A DNA stretch of 64,000 nt from NCBI GenBank assembly GCA_900541645.1, contig UQKQ01000006.1, positions 62,001-126,000 of the forward strand, given 5' to 3'. Made by a program: the position numbers and the translations under genes. The stretch comes from an uncultured Collinsella sp. (GTDB taxonomy: Bacteria > Actinomycetota > Coriobacteriia > Coriobacteriales > Coriobacteriaceae). A model generated the notes under the pieces. It was not told where the DNA came from. It worked only from the letters and a program-made list of their open reading frames with translations, and searched no databases. Of the stretch, positions 61,660 through 64,000 are shown one piece after another (the first letter of the stretch is position 1; every line of letters starts with the position of its first letter).

Positions 61660-63129
61660 ATGAACGAGGAATGGTTGGCGCAGGTCATTCATCACCTGCG
61701 AACAATAGGAAACGACACCCAGCAGTACGAGGTAAAAGAAGCCAAGGGAGCGCTTCCAAAGAGCATCGTCGAGACGCTCTCGGCATTTTCCAACGCGCAG
61801 GGCGGCTTTATCATCCTCGGCATTTCCGAAAAGAACGGGTTTACGCCTGTCGATGGTTTCGATGCTCGCAAGATGCAAGACGCTCTCTCTTCTGCGTGCG
61901 AAAAGCTGACGCCCGTTGTGAGGCCGGATATCCAAGTGGTTCCCTTTGAGGGAAAACTGGTGCTTTGTGCTCGCATCAAAGAGATGCATCCGCGCGATAA
62001 GCCCTGCTATATCACGGCGCGTGGAATGTACGATTCGTCCTTCCTCCGTACGGGCGACGGCGACCGGCGTATGACTCCCTATGAGGTCGACCGCTTTATG
62101 GAGGAGCATGTTCAGCCCACATACGATGACGAGCCAGTCGAAGGCGCCACGCTCGAAGATCTTGACGCCGATCTTCTGCAAGGGTTTATAAAACGCCAGC
62201 GCGAGCTGCATCCTAGGATTTTGGGCGCCAGAAGCGATGAGGAGATTCTCCTTGACCTGCATGTGACCAAAAAGGTGGAGGACGCAATCGTGCCGACGCT
62301 TGCTGCTATTGTTGCGATGGGACGGTTTCCGCAAAAGTTCTTCCCACGTCTCAATGTGACCTTTACGGCGTATCCCGGGACCACAAAAACGCAGCGAGTA
62401 AGCGACAACAAGCGTTTTCTGGATTCGCAGACCATTTTGGGGCCGATCCCTTTCATGATTGAAGACGCGCTTGCCGCCGTTGCAAGAAACACCCGAAACG
62501 CTGCGGTGATTGAGGGGGCATTTCGGAAAGATGTGCCCGACTATCCGCCCGTGGCACTGCGCGAGGCAGTGGCGAATGCGCTCATGCATCGCGACTACTC
62601 TTCCGCCGCGCGCGGCTCACAAGTGCAGGTCAACCTGTATATCGACCGTGTCGAGATTCTCAATCCCGGAGGACTGTACGGCGATGTCACAGTCGATTCG
62701 CTGGGAACTTCTGGAGTTTCGTCATCCAGAAACCAGTTTCTTTCAAATATCCTCGAGACCACGCCGTACCCAGGCGGTGGCTACGTGGTCGAAAACCGTG
62801 GCACCGGTTATCAGGAGATAGGCGAGCAGCTTGAGCGTGCAAACATGTTGCCGCCCAAACCAAAAAACTCGACGGTTTCTTTTTCTCTGACGTTCGATAA
62901 GCGAAAGATAATGCAGGCGGAACAGGCGACCTCCGTAGGGCATGTGGACGAGGCAATCTTGGGTTACCTGGCAACGCATTCTTCGGCTTCGGCCAAGGAG
63001 CTCACGGAGGCTTCGGGTTTGAGCAGGAGCGCCGTTTCCAACCACATAAAAGGTTTAATTGGCGCGGGCAAGATTGAACCCATGGAGCCACCGCGCAGCC
63101 CGCGACAACGGTATCGACTCGCGCGGTAG
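61660..63129 (+). CDS. AlbA_2/ATPase protein with C-terminal winged helix (Schlafen-like, RecG-like annotation)
   Basis: The 489-residue protein starts with an AlbA_2 (Schlafen-type) domain: YEVKEAKGALPKSIVETLSAFSNAQGGFIILGISEKNGF. The centre holds a GHKL-like ATPase-type domain: ALREAVANALMHRDYSSA is the N-box, and VEILNPGGLYGDVTV with NQFLSNIL the following part. The C-terminus is a winged helix (residues about 425-489, ILGYLATHSSASAKELTEASGLSRSAVSNHIKGL). Such proteins are common in gut bacteria and are thought to be regulators or defence-related; no function is proven. ATG 61660 follows GGGAGG by 6 bases; the frame is open from 61630. Identical-type repeat blocks on both sides suggest an inserted cassette or self-regulation through the repeats. 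Confidence 0.83.
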   Translation: MNEEWLAQVIHHLRTIGNDTQQYEVKEAKGALPKSIVETLSAFSNAQGGFIILGISEKNGFTPVDGFDARKMQDALSSACEKLTPVVRPDIQVVPFEGKLVLCARIKEMHPRDKPCYITARGMYDSSFLRTGDGDRRMTPYEVDRFMEEHVQPTYDDEPVEGATLEDLDADLLQGFIKRQRELHPRILGARSDEEILLDLHVTKKVEDAIVPTLAAIVAMGRFPQKFFPRLNVTFTAYPGTTKTQRVSDNKRFLDSQTILGPIPFMIEDALAAVARNTRNAAVIEGAFRKDVPDYPPVALREAVANALMHRDYSSAARGSQVQVNLYIDRVEILNPGGLYGDVTVDSLGTSGVSSSRNQFLSNILETTPYPGGGYVVENRGTGYQEIGEQLERANMLPPKPKNSTVSFSLTFDKRKIMQAEQATSVGHVDEAILGYLATHSSASAKELTEASGLSRSAVSNHIKGLIGAGKIEPMEPPRSPRQRYRLAR

Positions 63130-63166
63130 GGCTGTTCGTTGTTCTTGCTTCGGCTTTCCGGCTTCC

Positions 63167-63254
63167 CACCATCTTTCCAACTTTCCACTTAACTTAACAC
63201 CTAAGGTGGAAAGCTGGGTGGAAAGCTGGAAAGCTAGGTGGAAAGCTGGAAAGT
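63167..63254. repeat. GGAAAGCTG repeat block, downstream copy
   Basis: It has the same order as the upstream block and the same orientation: CATCTTTCCAACTTTCCACT, TTAACTTAACACCTAAGGTG, then GAAAGCTGGGTGGAAAGCTG and further units. The remaining 277 bases before the next gene contain ATACCAA/TTGGT motifs near 63312-63348 and a possible -10 TACTAT at 63482, but no other feature I can support. Confidence 0.7.
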
Positions 63255-63531
63255 AAACGGAAGACTGACATGCTAGCTCGGAGGCTGGGGGGGTTAATAA
63301 TTGCACAAACCATACCAAGCCAAACAAAAAGATACCAATCTGGTTGGTAAAACACCGTCAATGAGCCGCGAGCTAACTAGCTGCGTAAATAAAACCTAAA
63401 GAACTGTTGCAAATTAATGGCAAATGCCCAGATGCCGCCGTGCGATTTTCAATTAACTGTTACGCGCAAACAGCAAAATGCTACTATCTAACATGCACGT
63501 AAGAAAGCAGATTAACGGTTAAGGCTAAGAA

Positions 63532-63936
63532 GTGGCAGGTATGTCGGAAGCAACAAGGACTCGCACGCATGCGCCCGAGGTTAGGCAGCGCGCCGTCGAG
63601 GTCCTCCAAGAGGGGGTCGGTCATCGCGCCCTCGCCGCGGAGCTCGGCATTCCCCAGGCCACGGCTCGTCAGTGGGCCCGCGCATATGCCGTGGGCGGTG
63701 CCGACGCCGTTCTCAACGCCGGTTCGCATCATCACACCTATTCGTACGAAGTTAAGCTCGCCGTGGTCAAGGACCGCTTGGAAAACGGCTTAACGGTTCG
63801 CGAGGCCATGATCAAGCACAAGATTCCTAGCGAGTCTTCGGTCAAGGCTTGGTGCCGTCAGTACCGCGAGAGCGGTGAGTCCGCACTGGTCGATAAGCCG
63901 CGCGGTCGCAAGCCGCGCGTTAAAAAGGCGGAATAG
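63532..63936 (+). CDS. Double helix-turn-helix protein, transposase OrfA-like
   Basis: The 134-residue basic protein has two HTH units: VRQRAVEVLQEGVGHRALAAELGIPQATARQWARAY (about 17-52) and VKLAVVKDRLENGLTVREAMIKHKIPSESSVKAWCRQYRESG (about 74-115), ending in a Lys/Arg tail. This is the layout of IS3-type OrfA and related HTH_29/Homeodomain-like proteins, which bind transposon ends. No overlapping orfB follows: an AGGGGCG/CGCCCCT hairpin comes within 60 bases and the window ends. It may be a lone remnant, a regulator, or OrfA of an element continuing beyond the edge. The start is GTG 63532 (AAGG 7 bases upstream) or ATG 63541. Confidence 0.65.
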   Translation: MAGMSEATRTRTHAPEVRQRAVEVLQEGVGHRALAAELGIPQATARQWARAYAVGGADAVLNAGSHHHTYSYEVKLAVVKDRLENGLTVREAMIKHKIPSESSVKAWCRQYRESGESALVDKPRGRKPRVKKAE

Positions 63937-64000
63937 CAAACGGGATGGTGCACCCACAGGGGCGCATTTTTCTTGCCGCCCCTCTGCTCCAATGCGGGCG

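Overview
The window is a 64-kb piece of a high-GC Gram-positive chromosome, most probably a gut Coriobacteriia and, by gene content and style, a Collinsella-like organism. This is my reading of the genes, not a database match. Supporting signs are the strong G/C third-position bias, a secreted multi-domain GH31 glycosidase ending in an IPNTG sortase signal, a class B sortase, an NfnAB-type transhydrogenase pair, a fused FolP-FolK, a BaiCD/enoate-reductase-like flavoenzyme, and intergenic spaces crowded with hairpin repeats.

Layout. 0-4.4 kb: the carA 3' part and carB (carbamoyl phosphate for pyrimidines and arginine). 5.3-11.7 kb: a 2137-residue cell-wall glycosidase. 11.9-14.0 kb: purE, a class B sortase and a MoaE-like gene. 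14.0-15.2 kb: a membrane protein on the minus strand. 15.5-19.2 kb: purF, then purM-purN. 19.3-21.7 kb: a lone PTS EIIA, a PrsA-like foldase and a YqeY protein. 22.0-25.0 kb: a complete polar amino-acid ABC importer (ATPase, binding protein, two permeases). 25.2-25.8 kb: a cytidylate-kinase-like protein. 26.3-34.1 kb, minus strand: NfnB/NfnA, pth, an unknown protein, prs and glmU. 34.2-37.5 kb: a complete ECF vitamin importer (T, double A, S). 38.0-43.2 kb: exonuclease III, a sirtuin, folPK, a biotin-ligase-like protein and coaX. 43.4 kb: initiator tRNA-Met. 43.8-47.4 kb: an old-yellow-enzyme-type reductase and a DUF4143 ATPase. 47.6-61.2 kb: a four-gene surface operon made of three small membrane-anchored exoproteins and a 3554-residue beta-helix protein. 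61.7-63.9 kb: an AlbA_2/ATPase/winged-helix protein and an HTH protein.

Most of the metabolic genes serve nucleotide and cofactor supply: carAB, purEFMN, prs, glmU, folPK, coaX and the ECF importer. The accessory content is concentrated at the cell surface (GH31, sortase, the 13.6-kb operon) and in small probable selfish or defence-like loci.

The most unusual feature is the intergenic DNA. Two families of inverted-repeat-bounded elements keep exact lengths while their interiors change: four copies of 203-204 bp, two of which bracket one unknown gene, and four copies of 55 bp built 15+25+15. Other one-off long inverted repeats, a family of GGGAC-containing hairpins, four GAAAATCCGA boxes at an exact 23-bp period before the DUF4143 gene, and a duplicated GGAAAGCTG repeat flanking the AlbA_2 gene complete the picture. 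The surface operon and the fixed-length elements are the best candidates for something undescribed.
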